A stretch of DNA of 64,000 bases. Source: Odobenus rosmarus divergens. Its lineage: Eukaryota > Chordata > Mammalia > Carnivora > Odobenidae. Positions within the stretch are counted from its first letter, which is position 1; each line of letters opens with the position of its first letter. Shown piece by piece: positions 11,093 through 22,049 of the stretch. Below the pieces are notes generated by a model, which saw nothing but the letters and a program-made list of their open reading frames with translations, made no database searches and was not told the origin of the DNA. Made by a program: the position numbers and the translations under genes. Location: NCBI RefSeq assembly GCF_000321225.1, contig NW_004451515.1, positions 646,349 through 710,348 of the forward strand. The letters run 5' to 3'.

Positions 11093-11271
11093 CAGTTGGC
11101 AGGCTCCCTGCCCTGCCTTTATTTTTGATAAGAAGTCACTCTCTCCTGACGTGGTGGGGTGGGGGCAGGCGAACCTCTGGCCTACCTCGGATCATCACCC
11201 TTCACTCCGCATTTTGAATGGGTCTCACAGCATTTGGAATTTCAGTGGCCTTTGGTTTTGATTTTTAAAAA

Positions 11272-11296
11272 GGGTTGGTAGGGGGGCAGGGGGGGC
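11272..11296 (+). other. G-quadruplex candidate
   Basis: GGG, then GGGGGG, then GGGGGGGG, separated by loops of 6 and 2 nt; the last run can split into two tracts. Confidence 0.55.
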
Positions 11297-11711
11297 AGGA
11301 CTTTTGCCTTAAAGCAGTGAGTTCTCTTGGCAGCTCTAGGGAGCCTGGCAATGTTGAGACCTTTCCTGGCAGGGCTAAGAAGATGAGCTGGTTGGTTGTG
11401 GTGTGTTTAGAAGTTTAAAACAGCAAAAAGAGAGACAGTTTGTGGGAGGGGGACTTGGGCCTGGAAAGTGAAGGGGGTGGGGGGGGGACAAGACCTCCAG
11501 ATCTGCTCTCCTCTCTACTGTAAATTACAAGCCTGCTTTTTTAAATTTCCTTTCCCAGAACAATGTTATTCATTCAATTCCAAAGTAAACATTGGGCTTA
11601 GATACTCAACAGTTTGGGAGAACAAACTGTCCTCGTTGTTAGGGTCTTTACCTGTCAGGGGCCTGATTAAACCCATATATCTTCATGGCAGCCATCAGCA
11701 GCCATAGTGGA
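11297..11711. other. no recognised feature
   Basis: Unannotated sequence leading into the duplicated segment. A 79-codon frame at 11468-11707 has no recognisable content. Confidence 0.4.
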
Positions 11712-11937
11712 CTGTGAGGAAGAACCAGGCACCAGCCCCCCTGTCCCCACACAGGTTAGGGCAGCCCCCCCACCCCGGTGCCAGCCCTCGGCTTGGGGCT
11801 TTCCCCGCTCTCCCAGGGCTGGTTATCCTAGGGTATCTGATCGGGACTCCAGCCTGACCCCAAGACCCCAGAACTTTACTCTGAGGCAAGGGGGCAGAGG
11901 AGAGGAAATGCTGAGGCCTGGAGGGTACCAGGGAAGG
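11712..11937 (+). repeat. 226-bp local duplication, copy A
   Basis: This segment recurs in direct orientation at 12938-13163 with the same length. Comparing by eye I count 12 substitutions and no gaps, about 94.7% identity. It does not resemble a SINE, LINE or LTR I know. A frame through it is interrupted in copy B by a CAA-to-TAA change, so it is unlikely to be coding. Confidence 0.95.
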
Positions 11938-12160
11938 GGGAGGGGAAGGTGGCGCTTGAACCGCCTTCAAAGTGATAGATGTTTGTAGTACAGAGGAGTT
12001 GATTTGGGGAGAAGCACAAGCCGTGGGTAGTAAATCATGCAATCTGATGTTGGTGCTAAGAATATGGAAGCCCATTTCCTTTCTCCTAGGGGAAGGCCGC
12101 TTAATTAAGAGATCTCTGGGTACTCAACTTTCCTCATAAATTTTAGAGAGCTGTAAAACT

Positions 12161-12164
<4 letters not shown>
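11938..12164. other. spacer between duplicated segments, proximal part
   Basis: No recognised feature. It is G-rich directly after copy A, then AT-rich. Confidence 0.4.

Positions 12165-12202
<38 letters not shown>
12165..12202 (+). repeat. (GT)n microsatellite
   Basis: About 19 uninterrupted GT units. A likely polymorphic marker. Confidence 0.98.
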
Positions 12203-12203
<1 letters not shown>

Positions 12204-12289
12204 TACATGCACCCGCAGGGTGGGCAAAGAAGAGCACATTCGGAGCTCTGTTCAGAGCGGCCCTCACACTTCAGCTCTTTTGTTCTTTG

Positions 12290-12350
12290 GGCTCCTGCTC
12301 AATCTTTTGTGCCTCAGTTTCCCCACATAGGGAATGGCAGTAACAGGTTG
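12290..12350 (+). repeat. MIR fragment
   Basis: 'gtgcctcagtttccccacat' followed by 'agggaatggcagtaaca' is the sense MIR core. Confidence 0.6.
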
Positions 12351-12937
12351 CTGCTCGCATCCCCGCTTAAAGTGAACATCAAGAAACAAATTGGAAAGCA
12401 CGAGATGCAATGTTGAGTGAGCGGAGGGGGGCCGGGGCTCCCACAGGGGGAGGTGGGAAGAGGGGTTGGGGCCCGTCGCCTGTGTTGGGTGGGGGTGGAC
12501 GCCGAGCCCAGCCCCCGGCCCCAGATGACAGTTGCAGATGTGGGGAGCAACGCTTCTCAGCCCTCACCCCGGGGATGGCGCGGTCATTCTGCTGAGCCGT
12601 CCTCAGAAACCCATGGCTGGAATCTTAAGTTTCCGGTGCTCCTCTAAGGAATATTTAATTTCCAAAGTGCAGTCTGTTTCTCTTCCCGAAGAACTCGTTT
12701 CCCCTCCTGGCTTATCTGATTGTGGGTATCTCAGGGAGCAACCTGTCACCTATCATTTTCCGCAAAGTGAACATTAGCAGTTGGGGGGCCGCGATGGGGG
12801 CCCCTGAGGAGCCAGAGATGCTGGCCCGGGGCGGGAAGAAACACAAGCAAGATACAGAAGGCCAAGGACGGAAAGAAAAAGCCATCTACCCTAGAATGGC
12901 CCGAGCTAAGTCAAATTTTCACTGTGAGGTTGTGAGG
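12351..12937. other. GC-rich spacer between the duplicated segments
   Basis: GC-rich with a few CpGs at 12470-12600, but too sparse for a CpG island. Several overlapping short frames, none convincing. Confidence 0.4.
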
Positions 12938-13163
12938 CTGTGAGGAAGAACCAGGCACCAGCCCCCCTGTCCCCACACGGGTTAGGTCAGCACCCCCACC
13001 CCGGTGCCAGCCCTGGGCTTGGGGCTTTCCCCTCTCTCCCAGGGCTGCCTATCCTAGGGTGTCTGATCGGGACTCCAGCCTGACCCTAAGACCCCAGACC
13101 CTTACTCTGAGGTAAGGGGGCAGAGGAGAGGAAATGCTGAGGCCTGGAGGGTACCAGGGAAGG
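12938..13163 (+). repeat. 226-bp local duplication, copy B
   Basis: Direct-repeat partner of 11712-11937, with start points 1226 bp apart. Copy B contains gaggtaagg, a good splice-donor-like string, where copy A has gaggcaagg. I see no matching exon upstream, so this is probably coincidental. Confidence 0.95.
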
Positions 13164-13451
13164 AAAGAAAATGCTCTCGCATGCTGTTTTCCCTCCATAG
13201 CTCACTTCATCTCTCATTACCTTGGGTCGCACTGTGTCCCAGAGAACGGACAGGTAAGGCCAGGGGCCTGCCCCGAGTTGCTGAAGGAGAGCTCAGCTGA
13301 GGAGAGGAAAAGTGGCCCGTGGTAGGTCACACTGCCAGAAATGGGTAAATCCAGTCCCCCAACCCACTTCTGCCAGGCTCTCATCACATGCTGGGTCAGC
13401 TGGTGTTGGTACAGCACGTAGAGTTAAGCTTACAAGGTTTAGGTGATGTGT
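13164..13451. other. no recognised feature
   Basis: Single-copy-like sequence. The short frames are not supported as exons. Confidence 0.4.
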
Positions 13452-13474
13452 TTTGTTGTTGTTGTTGTTGTTGT
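13452..13474 (+). repeat. (TTG)n microsatellite
   Basis: Seven to eight TTG units followed by a T-rich run to 13490. Confidence 0.9.
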
Positions 13475-13490
13475 TTGTTTTTTGTTTTTC

Positions 13491-14301
13491 ATTTCAGGGC
13501 TGCTTGTTAATGGTACTACAAGACAGCAGGGGACAAATGTATGGAACTTGCTCTGAGCCCTGTGGCTCAGTGCCCTGGACGTAGGACAGATCCAAGGTGG
13601 TGTCTGGGATGGCTTGGGCACACTCCTGACTCACAGCCAACCTGCTTGAGTTCTTTTAAGCCCCAGATTCCATTGGGTGGGCAGTGCTGGTGAGGACCGA
13701 ATCAGGCAATGACCTGTGAGCATGCCAGCCATGAAGGGGTCTCCCATGACACATTAGTTACACTCTTCCAAAAAACAGGAACATGCGTTTGAGCTAAAGA
13801 GCTGGCATTCGGCAGCCCTACCCTGAGCTGTGCTTGAGGAAACAAGATTAAATGCTGGGAACTGGTTTGTTCATGGGGCTCCCTCCTTCAAAGATGATGA
13901 TGCCAAGGACCAGGGAATGGGGATCAGAACACAGAAGTGAGGTCTGATGCTACAGGAAAAGAGCTGAGAGCTCCAGAACATTCCAGCTCTGCTTAGCTCC
14001 ATGGTTCCATGACATCCTTGTTGAAATGTTCTCTCTCTCTCTTTTTTTTTTTTTTGCTTATTTTTTCTACAGTAAATATTCATCACTTGTATAATGCATG
14101 AAATAATAAAATGTTTTTAAAAGAAGATCCACATATAGGACACATAAGACACCTATTTCTCTTTCTTTCCTTGCTGTCAGGTACATTATAAGGTAGGTTG
14201 AAATTATGAACATGTCATTAAGACAATCCTCTTGGAAGCGTCACTGTCCCATGGTTCAGCTAACAAACATGTGGCATGCTGACCAGCTTGAAGGTGTCAG
14301 G
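13491..14301. other. unannotated; CT-rich and poly(T) run
   Basis: A (CT)n to poly(T) run at 14029-14055 could be an old reversed poly(A) tail, but I recognise no matching element body. The AT-rich 14060-14220 resembles decayed L1 without a firm match. Confidence 0.4.
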
Positions 14302-14321
14302 CACCACGCCATCTCGTGGTG
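14302..14321 (-). promoter_or_regulatory. CTCF-like site in a 7-bp inverted repeat
   Basis: The minus strand reads ccacgagatggcgt, close to the CTCF core CCASYAGRKGGCRS, with 12 of 14 positions fitting by my count. The site also forms caccacg/cgtggtg arms around 6 nt. Occupancy cannot be judged from sequence. Confidence 0.35.
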
Positions 14322-14784
14322 ACACAGATGATGAAATCACTCTCTCTGACCAGCACCACACAGCTGAAAACAGAGCCACATATATTCTCACACCCTCTAC
14401 CTGTAGAATGTGTGGAAGACCCAGAGACCCACCAAGCCACAGACTCGAGGCCTCAGGGCCAGACAGGACATGAAGCAAGTGTCTGGCCCTGGCCATGTAG
14501 GGTGGGGCAAGAAGGCCCAGAGACCCAGGCAAGTCCAGGGCATCCTTCCTAAAGGGAGCCGCCTCTACTCAGCTCCAGACAGTCGTTCCGCCTGGGAATG
14601 TGGACATAAGGTTGGCATGGCTTCCACTTGTTTGTGAAAAGCTGAATATCTGTCTTTTTATGTGAAATCCCCAGATTTTCGAAAACAGCATTTCAATTTG
14701 AAACTCTTGGTAGAGAGGGACCCTAAAATAACTCAGTAACTAAATATCCACTCACACAATCTTGCAAAATGCATAATATGGCTA
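14322..14784. other. no recognised feature
   Basis: 14640-14760 is AT-rich and could be an old transposon remnant. No confident family. Confidence 0.35.
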
Positions 14785-14880
14785 CCCCAATTCTATGCTG
14801 CGGAAATTGAGGCTCAGAAAGAGTAAATAATGGGCCTAAGGCGACACAGTTAGAAGTGGGTCGGGGGAGAGCCTGGCACA
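14785..14880 (-). repeat. MIR fragment
   Basis: 'aattgaggctcagaaagagt' followed by 'gggcctaaggcgacacagtt' is the reverse MIR core. Confidence 0.7.
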
Positions 14881-15645
14881 GGAGGACTTAAGGGAGGGAC
14901 TATAGGCCCCTGTGTTGAATCAAAGGAGACAGGGCCCATTTTTCTACCATAACAGTAAATTGGCCCCAAATTAAGCCAATACCCAGTTCTTATTGCTTCT
15001 GCAAGGAATTAATAAACCATGACATCTTCTGAAAGGGGGGAAGGTCAGCTGCTCAGAAAGATGTCAGAAAGCCCTTTACAGGGCTGGAGTGGTTCTGCCT
15101 TAGTGAGTAAAATGATTATGCCACAAACACACAGAGAGGGAAAAGCAGCAGGGATTGCCAACGCCCATGCCCACTCCTGGCTCGGCTCCGATGTGTGCCC
15201 ACCGCTGGGAGACAAGGCCCTGCAGTAGCCGGCTCTCAGGCAGCAATGGCTGTGGCCTCTCAGAGAACACTCTGGAATATTTTAGGTTTATATTTTGCAG
15301 ATGGCATGCCAAGTCATTCCCTCTTTCTGCCTATTAGATGGTTAGTTTCCTTTTCCTAGTTAAAGGATTAACTAGAATTATCAGTAATCATGAGCTTCCC
15401 CCAAGGACAGGTCAAAGGAAATTAATGGAAACTGCAGCAAAAGGGACATGGGTTAGCTCTGCAAGAGGAATTCCTGACTGGGAGAATTACCCTGGCGTGG
15501 GTAACTAGAGAGTGGAATTAGAACCCATCATGGAATCCAGGCAAAGCTGGAAATCCCTTCAGGCTCTGGCTCAGAGAGGAGGTTACAGGCAAACAAGAAG
15601 GAGAGGGAAGGCTGGTTAAATACTTTACTGTGGAAAGTTCTAGAA
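14881..15645. other. no recognised feature
   Basis: No repeat or exon recognised. Composition is average. Confidence 0.4.
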
Positions 15646-15649
15646 ACTC

Positions 15650-15785
15650 AAAGCTGAAGGGGGACCTTTGAAAGATTCCGGCCTGACCCTTTAATTTACA
15701 GAGGAGAAAACTGGTCCAGAGTTGGACAGGGACTTGGTAAGGATCACACAGCTAAGTAACAGCAAAGCTGGAGCTCAAGGCCCCA
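15650..15785 (-). repeat. MIR-family fragment
   Basis: 'tttacagaggagaaaactgg' followed by 'ggatcacacagctaagtaac' is the reverse MIR-type order. The leading 'cctttgaaagattccggcct' fits the longer MIR-like variant also seen at 58255 and 44480. Confidence 0.75.
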
Positions 15786-15934
15786 GTCTGGCCACCACTT
15801 CCCCCCTTTGAGCTCATGAGGTTCACTAGAGATGAGACCGCAGACTTCTCAGGTTCTCAGTTTGTCATTCTCTAAAATGGAGCATTATACTTAGCATGTC
15901 ATCATGCAATATCTGTGTACATGTCTATGCCCTC

Positions 15935-16055
15935 TCTAGACTCTGGGTGAATGCCTCAAGGCTGGGGACCATGACTTCCTCATCTAAAAAGATGAGGTCA
16001 CTGTGTGCCCCCCACATGGACTTACACAGGGTGGGCCCTCAGTAACTGGGGCGGA
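15935..16055 (+). repeat. L2 3' end
   Basis: 'cctcaaggctggggaccatg' and 'ggtgggccctcagtaactgg' fit a sense L2 terminus. Confidence 0.55.
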
Positions 16056-16410
16056 ACTGGGTGAACAGTCAACTTGGAGGGTCCTGAGGCTTAGTTCCTG
16101 TGTGTGCAATCTCTGTGAAGTACTGGACAAGATGTCCTTGTGCAAGACTGTGTCATTATTGCAATTGGAGCAGATAAGAGACCTGGCTTCCTGGGAACTA
16201 CATCAAATATGGTAAATGCTATTCATTAAATCTAGGTGATGTGCATAGAGGCATTCATTACACTATTCGTTATGTTCAAAAGGATTCATTACACTGTTCT
16301 GATAGTTGGACCATTTTCATAAAAAAAACAGTCAAAAAAATTTAATAGCAATCAAAAGCTTATTCCTTGAAGATACGTGCTCATGAAGCTCGAGTCTAGA
16401 AAATAGTCAT
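16056..16410. other. unannotated; short direct repeat
   Basis: attcattacact recurs at about 16252 and 16284. The rest is AT-rich and unassigned. Confidence 0.4.
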
Positions 16411-16600
16411 GCCGTTCATTCAGCAGATGTCTATTGTTGCTAATGGAATGTTCCAGATTCTTTGATGGCACAGAAGTCAAATAGACCTAGCTCCTGTCCT
16501 CAAGGAACCTGAGGGGAAATGAGACTTGGGTGACAGTGCCACAAAACAAGGTGGATGTGACGGCAGGAGAGACGTGTAGAGAGCTAGCTCAGCCAACGTA
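16411..16600 (-). repeat. L2 3' region
   Basis: 'cattcagcagatgtctattg' and 'gctcctgtcctcaaggaacc' are in reverse-complement L2 order. Confidence 0.65.
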
Positions 16601-17029
16601 CAGCCGTTGAACCCACCTCCTGACCAGCAGAGCCAACATTAACCCACTGCACACCCACAGTCACACCCCAGGCACAGCTGGAGGCAACCAAAGGCTGGCT
16701 AATGACCAAGGTCCCCCCTGAGGAGAGCTTGGGACACCTCACCTCCAGCACTCCTCATTTCCTGCTGTGGAATATTTGCATACAGGACCCATGAGGTTTA
16801 ATTGAAACAGAGAGGAAAATGGGGCCCTGAAAGGGCAGCCTGGGGCATGTCTGCACGGAAGGGAGAGTTCAGGGTCGCTGCTGTGGGGGCTTGTTTTGAA
16901 ATGGGGAGGGGGCAGTGTTTATGGGCTGAGGATATGGTTAAGAATGCCACTGCGAGCAGCAAGGCATCCCAAGTCCAGGGTCATAGCTGATGGGCATAGT
17001 CGTAAGCTCTAGGCTACAGCATGAGAGCT
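16601..17029. other. no recognised feature
   Basis: No repeat or exon recognised in about 430 bp. Confidence 0.4.
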
Positions 17030-17225
17030 CGGAAAAGCACCATATTTAGAGTCAGATAGCACTGGATTCAAATGTGAGTACCACTTAGTGACAGTGTCCA
17101 GCAAGTTGCTTGGCCTCACTTTTCCCATCTGTAAAATGGAATCAAATGAGTATCTACCTCACAGGGCTCAGGCATACGGCAGCCTAACACAGCCTGGCAT
17201 ACAGTGTGTGCTCAGTAAACGCTTC
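17030..17225 (+). repeat. MIR, nearly full core
   Basis: Sense order: 'gagtcagatagcactggatt', 'ttgcttggcctcacttttcc', 'catctgtaaaatggaatcaa' and 'gtgtgctcagtaaacgcttc'. Confidence 0.85.
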
Positions 17226-17444
17226 CTTACTCACCCACTCCTGCCCCCTTGCAAGACAAGGTCATCTACACAAAGGAGTGTGGGCATATGCCCAGTTTCT
17301 TATGGCTCAGAGTAGATACACAAATCATCTTCTATAGGTTTTCACTTTGAGTCCTGTGTGTTAACAACCATTTCTCCTGTGGAGGCACAGTCTTGGGCAA
17401 ACACTCAGGGAGGCCGGTGGGTGATGATAACTCCTGAGTTAGTT

Positions 17445-17800
17445 TGGGTTCCTTAAGAGGCTGACCCAGAGCAAGGTTCGAGTGTGAAGAGTTTATCTGG
17501 GAGGTGATCCCAGTAAACACTGGTAAGGGAGTGAAGAAGAGAGACAGAAGGGAATAAAGCCAATGAAGAGAGTGTGAATGTACATGTTACTACAGGGGGC
17601 AACTGGTAACAACTTTCAATCCCACAAGGAAATTTGGGGAGGCTGTAGAACACACCTCGATCACCCACCTTAGGACAGGGGGAGCTGGGGTATCTATCCT
17701 ATCATTGGCTAAGGGATGTTCCTGGGCATGTGACTCCTAGGAATTTCCCATCTGCTGTGCAGGCAGGCTAAGAAAAAGCCTTCAGGCCCTCAGGAGCAGA
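17445..17800 (+). repeat. unnamed interspersed repeat, copy 1
   Basis: Shares a block with 37845-38230: 'ctgggaggtgatcccag', then 'gggagacag'-like, 'gccaat', 'gttac' and 'gagctggggtattta'-like motifs in the same order and strand. The copies are very diverged, so this is an old dispersed family. I do not recall its name with confidence. Confidence 0.7.
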
Positions 17801-18104
17801 TGCTTGTAGAAGAAAGTGGTAGCATATTCTTGGTGCTGATTGAAGTGAGAACCAAAGGGTGTGAATGGGGTACTGCTAGCACACTATATCCCCTTACATG
17901 GGATTCCTTCTCATCACAGTATAGCGTGGGTTTCTGATGGCTTTGGGTCCCTATTTACATGAAGTTCCTACCTACATTTCCTCGTAGCCTTCTAAAATCT
18001 TCCAGCTTCCAATGAGTATGTAGTATAACCTACTGAGACATGCATAATATATATTCAGATGGGAAAATCTCTTAGGGCAGTAATTATATTTACTTATATT
18101 TCTT

Positions 18105-18270
18105 TTACTGTGACTTCTAGCTAGTGATGTGCCCTCTCTGGCCTTGGCTTCTTTATCTATAATATCAAGAGGGTTGTTACGACAGCCTCCGAGTTCCCTA
18201 CTCTGATTTTTATGCTGTCCACTACCATCCCAAGCCCCTGGAGCCATGTAGAGCACATGGCAGGCATTTC
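18105..18270 (+). repeat. MIR fragment
   Basis: 'gtgccctctctggccttggc' followed by 'ttctttatctataatatcaa' and 'gagggttgttacgacag' is a decayed sense MIR. Confidence 0.65.
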
Positions 18271-19039
18271 CAAAAGTTGGTGTACTAAACAGACACAAGC
18301 TGCTCCAAGTCAGAGGCTCCATCCACTCCTCCAACTGGTGGAGCAAGAGATTCAGCCCTCCTGCCGAGAGCTGGCGAGGACCAGCGGGCAAAGGGGCAGC
18401 CAGCGGAAGCTGAAGAGAGGAGAACTGAATTCTGGGAAAGGAAGCTGACGGCAGAAATGGCAAAGTCCAATCTGTGAGAACAGAACCCCCAGAGGTCACA
18501 AAATCTACCCCACTTAAGACTGCAGATGACGACACAGGCTACTTTGAAAGAACTGGACAACCCCCGGCCCTCCCACAATAAACCACCAACCATGCTGTCC
18601 TGAAAAGTCAGAGACAGAGACACAGGGAAAGCAAGTAATTGTTCTATAGTTTCAAGCCCAAATATCCAAGCCCCAATAGCTGGGCACTCAGGTGACACAG
18701 GGAATAAATAGGTTTCGGCCCCGACCCTCCAGGAACAAACTTCTGCCCTCCCCGCGCTGGGCCAGAAGTTGCCCAGAGCCCCAACCACTCAGTCTCCTTC
18801 TTCTGGCTCCAGGCTCACTGGACATGGTGAACAGCTGTTTGCTATTCTGAGTGGAAGAGCCTTTTATATACTTGATGACATATTAAATCATATCTTAATG
18901 ATGACGGGGGAAGACTTCTTGTTACAGCTACCTCATGGATAAAAAGTGATGGACCATACGGTACTGGTGTTAATTTCATCTGGGTTATGGCCGGGCAGGC
19001 GCACAGAAGAAACTGGACGAGTAGAATAGTTGTAGTTTA
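18271..19039. other. no recognised feature
   Basis: Two long minus-strand frames (187 and 167 codons) overlap around 17972-18788. They run through a MIR and have no recognisable protein content. 18840-19000 looks repeat-free and could be conserved non-coding DNA. Confidence 0.4.
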
Positions 19040-19225
19040 ACACTTCGCCTTCAGGCGGAAAGACTGTTAAAAAGTACATTGCTTTAAAAGAGTAAAACAC
19101 TAGCAGCAGTCTAGTTCTCGGTGGTGGGAAGATGTGTGGGTTTTATGTCTATGTATTTGCTAGATTATCTACCAGGAACGTGAATAACTTTTATAACCAG
19201 GAAAAAAAATAAAGGAGGTATGCTT
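19040..19225 (+). repeat. L1 3' end remnant
   Basis: 'tttatgtctatgtatttgct' to 'gaataacttttataaccagg' and an A-rich end resemble an L1 3' UTR. Confidence 0.55.
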
Positions 19226-19344
19226 CAAACATATGTGGGGTTTTTTTTTTAAGCAGGTTGTAAGTGTGTACCCACGGAGACTTTACTTCAGGGCTGTTTT
19301 TGAGATGGTGGTGGGGCAGAAGTAGCAGAGGCTAAGAGAGAGAA

Positions 19345-19405
19345 GGTAACAGATTTCCCCAGCCAGTGCCTAACACATAGTAGGCAGGCAACAATGAATT
19401 GGGGA
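19345..19405 (+). repeat. L2 3' terminus
   Basis: 'gtgcctaacacatagtaggc' followed by 'aacaatgaattgg' is the usual L2 end. Confidence 0.6.
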
Positions 19406-19659
19406 AATGCTATTACTAGTCCAGTGTGTCTTAATCTCAAACAGCTTCCCTTTACCTCGAGAAAAGAGCAGTTGGCAGATAGGCACAGCATCTCCTAAGG
19501 AAACTTTAGACAAAGTAGCGTGTGTTTGAGCTCTAATTATTCTTACCACTGAGTTAAAGACTATCTTTGGCTTTTGGAGTGTGATTGGAGTCTAAAAGGG
19601 ATACCCGCTAGAAGGAATGCCCCAAACATGCATGTACTCACCAAAACACATGAATTCCG
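19406..19659. other. no recognised feature
   Basis: AT-rich, no family assigned. Confidence 0.35.
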
Positions 19660-20214
19660 GAGAAATGTCGATAATAAACTATTAAATGAAAAAGCACACT
19701 ATAAAATACTACATACACTACAACCACACCTATGAAAACACTATGCATAGATACAAGAGCTGGAAAAAAATCAAAATAGTTGTGTTGGGGTAGCTTTTTA
19801 CAAAGTTCTTGATGTAACTGTTGGCCATTCAGGGTTTTTAGCCAACATTTTATTATGAAAATTTTCGAACAGTACAGCAAATTGAGAGAATTTCAGGGTA
19901 ACCCCCTATTTACTCGCCACACTAATTCTGCCTTTAATGCTGCTGAGTTTCTAAACTATTTTAGAGTGTTTTAAACTTTTCTATTATGTCATATTTTGTA
20001 TTTGCATTAACATGTATAAATTATAAAGTTTAATTATAAAATGCACACCGGTGAACCCCTCACCCAACTTACACGCTAGAACATCACTTTCACATGTGCA
20101 TCTCCCTGTGTGCTCTATCCCGTTCCCAACCCATTTGCTCCCTCCAGAAGCAGCCACATCCTGAACTGTGTGTTGATCATTATCCCCCTCACCTATCACA
20201 CGGCTTTCATGTGC
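19660..20214 (+). repeat. L1 LINE 3' UTR remnants, left part
   Basis: 'catagatacaagagctggaa' and then 'acattttattatgaaaattt' with 'tcgaacagtacagc', and further 'atgcacaccggtgaacccct', are old L1 3'-region landmarks in sense order. The sequence appears to resume near 20491 after an insertion. Confidence 0.65.
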
Positions 20215-20490
20215 GTCTGCACGCGCCAGGGCCGGCTAAGTCACACTGCAGAAACAAAGCAGCCTAAAATCTCAGCTGCTTAGCACATCATCGGAGGTTT
20301 GCTTCCTGCTCAGGCAAAACCTACTGCAGGTCCCACTGGCTCTCCAGGACACCTGTCCTGCGTGTGGCAACTCCAGTCCAAGATGCTTTGACTTTTGGGG
20401 GTAGCACCATCGAGATATGAGGTCTCCACCAAATCACCTCCACAGCAATGAAATGCTTCAGCCCAAGAGTGGTACACACCCATTTCAGTC
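20215..20490 (-). mobile_element. LTR-like element inserted in L1
   Basis: 'cctaaaatctcagctgctta', 'gtttgcttcctgctca' and 'ctgcaggtcccactgg' follow the reverse order of a MaLR/ERVL-like family that I also see at 55365 (sense) and 56485 (reverse). It interrupts the L1 segments on both sides. Subfamily unresolved. Confidence 0.5.
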
Positions 20491-20680
20491 CTCTGCAGCC
20501 TGCTTTCTTCATTCACTGCCATGTCTCTACGATTTCTCCACACTGTTACAGGCAACTGGGTTTTCATTCATTTTCACGATTGTGTAATCCTCCATCATGT
20601 GAATGGTATAGCTCAATGTTTTGTCCATTTTCCTACTGAGCGACATTGGCATTTCCAGTCTTGTGATTACTAACAGTACC
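20491..20680 (+). repeat. L1 LINE 3' UTR remnant, right part
   Basis: 'gctttcttcattcactgcca', 'ttttcacgattgtgtaatcc' and 'cattttcctactgagcgaca' are classic old L1 3'-region strings, continuing the copy left of the insertion. Confidence 0.65.
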
Positions 20681-20866
20681 ACCAGGTACGGGCTTCCCAG
20701 GCCACATGTTCAGGAGTTACTCTGGGGCACAGGTTGTTGCGGGGGCGGGGGAGGTTCTTACAGCTAAATTTTTTAAGAAGAGGGAAAAGAAAAAAAAGGA
20801 GCAGAAGGTAGAAGGTGTTAGGTTGGCATTTTTCTATTTTGCAAAGGAAGGTTGGGGACACAGGAT

Positions 20867-21034
20867 TTTTTCTAAGATTATTTATTTATGGGGGGAAGAG
20901 CAGAGGAAGAGGGACAAGCAGACTCCCCACTGAGTGCAGAGCCTGATGCGGGGCTCCATCTCAGGACCCTGAGATCATAATCTGAGCCAAAACCAAAAAT
21001 CAGACGTTTAACCAACTGAGCCACCCAGGCACCC
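20867..21034 (-). mobile_element. Can-SINE, reverse
   Basis: Begins with an inverted tail (tttctaagattatttattta) and ends with the inverted tRNA-like head 'ctgagccacccaggcaccc'. Target-site duplications of 14 bp, tggggacacaggat, lie at 20853-20866 and 21035-21048 and are identical. Confidence 0.97.
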
Positions 21035-21048
21035 TGGGGACACAGGAT

Positions 21049-22045
21049 GAAAAAAAAAGGGGGGGGGAAAGCAAGCAGATGGCAGGGGGCAGAAAGATCG
21101 CAGCTTTTTATGCTCATCTTCAGTAAGACACAGGTTGGACTGAGGAAGAAAAAGAGATTAAATCAACGTTTTGCACAAAACTGCAAATTTATGAAGAAGA
21201 AACAAATGATGAACCTAAGCAGCTGTTTCTCTCACATAATTTGGAGTTTCTGAAGTAGTGCTTCTCAATGTCAAGATGTCATCCTTTCAAGAGACAACCT
21301 GACATCTCAGAAGATTCCAATGCAAAGTTAATTTTCATTTGCTTCCTTTTTAAAAATAAATGACACACTGTGATCTTTTTTCCTTTTTTGTTGGAGGGAG
21401 GCATGCCTTGGAATCAAAGAAATAATGACAAGGTATTTCAACTCCCCAAAGATTGGTAATCACCAGCACATGGCCCTGGAAGGAAATAAATGGAACAGGG
21501 GAAGCAAGGCTATTCATGACAGATTTTGACATGAGCTAACCAGGAATAACGGTAATCACATAACTTACCCTACTGGTTTCCTAGGAGGGCCTATCATGTT
21601 AGCTTTGACCATAAGCAAGGAACTATGGCTTTGATGAAATTCATTTATTTTACATTCAATTTGGGGGGATAATAGAGGGAATCTGGTAAGCCACGTCTTG
21701 ATAGATCAAGAAAGAAATTGAGAGATAGACCTAAACAGCTTTGGAGTAGATGGCACATGAGCAAAAATGGATAAAACCGTGGGAGAAGTCTGAGACCTGT
21801 CCCCCTTGGTTTTGTTGATAAGAAGAACGAGCTGGATCTTAGCTCTGATCTTAGAGGACCAGGACACATTGTTAGCCTCTGACCAAGGGCAGAGGAAGAG
21901 CATTGAGGAGGGAACAGGGCTCCTTTCCATGGGAAGGTAAAGATGACCATCTGCCCCTGAATTAATAGGAGCCACAGCTTGTAATTCAGTGATCAAAGGA
22001 TGGGGCTCTATCAAGTTGAAACAAAAGTAGATGCACTGTTTATTC
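21049..22045. other. about 1 kb with no recognised feature
   Basis: Starts with an A8G9 block (21051-21067). The rest is AT-rich single-copy-like DNA without a confident repeat or exon. Confidence 0.4.
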
Positions 22046-22049
22046 TTGC

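Noticed and set aside
12938..13163. Splice-donor-like gaggtaagg in duplicate copy B
   Set aside because: The other copy has gaggcaagg, the frame has a stop at this point, and no upstream exon is visible.
17972..18788. Two overlapping minus-strand frames of 187 and 167 codons
   Set aside because: They run through a MIR and overlap each other in different frames, with no splice or domain evidence.
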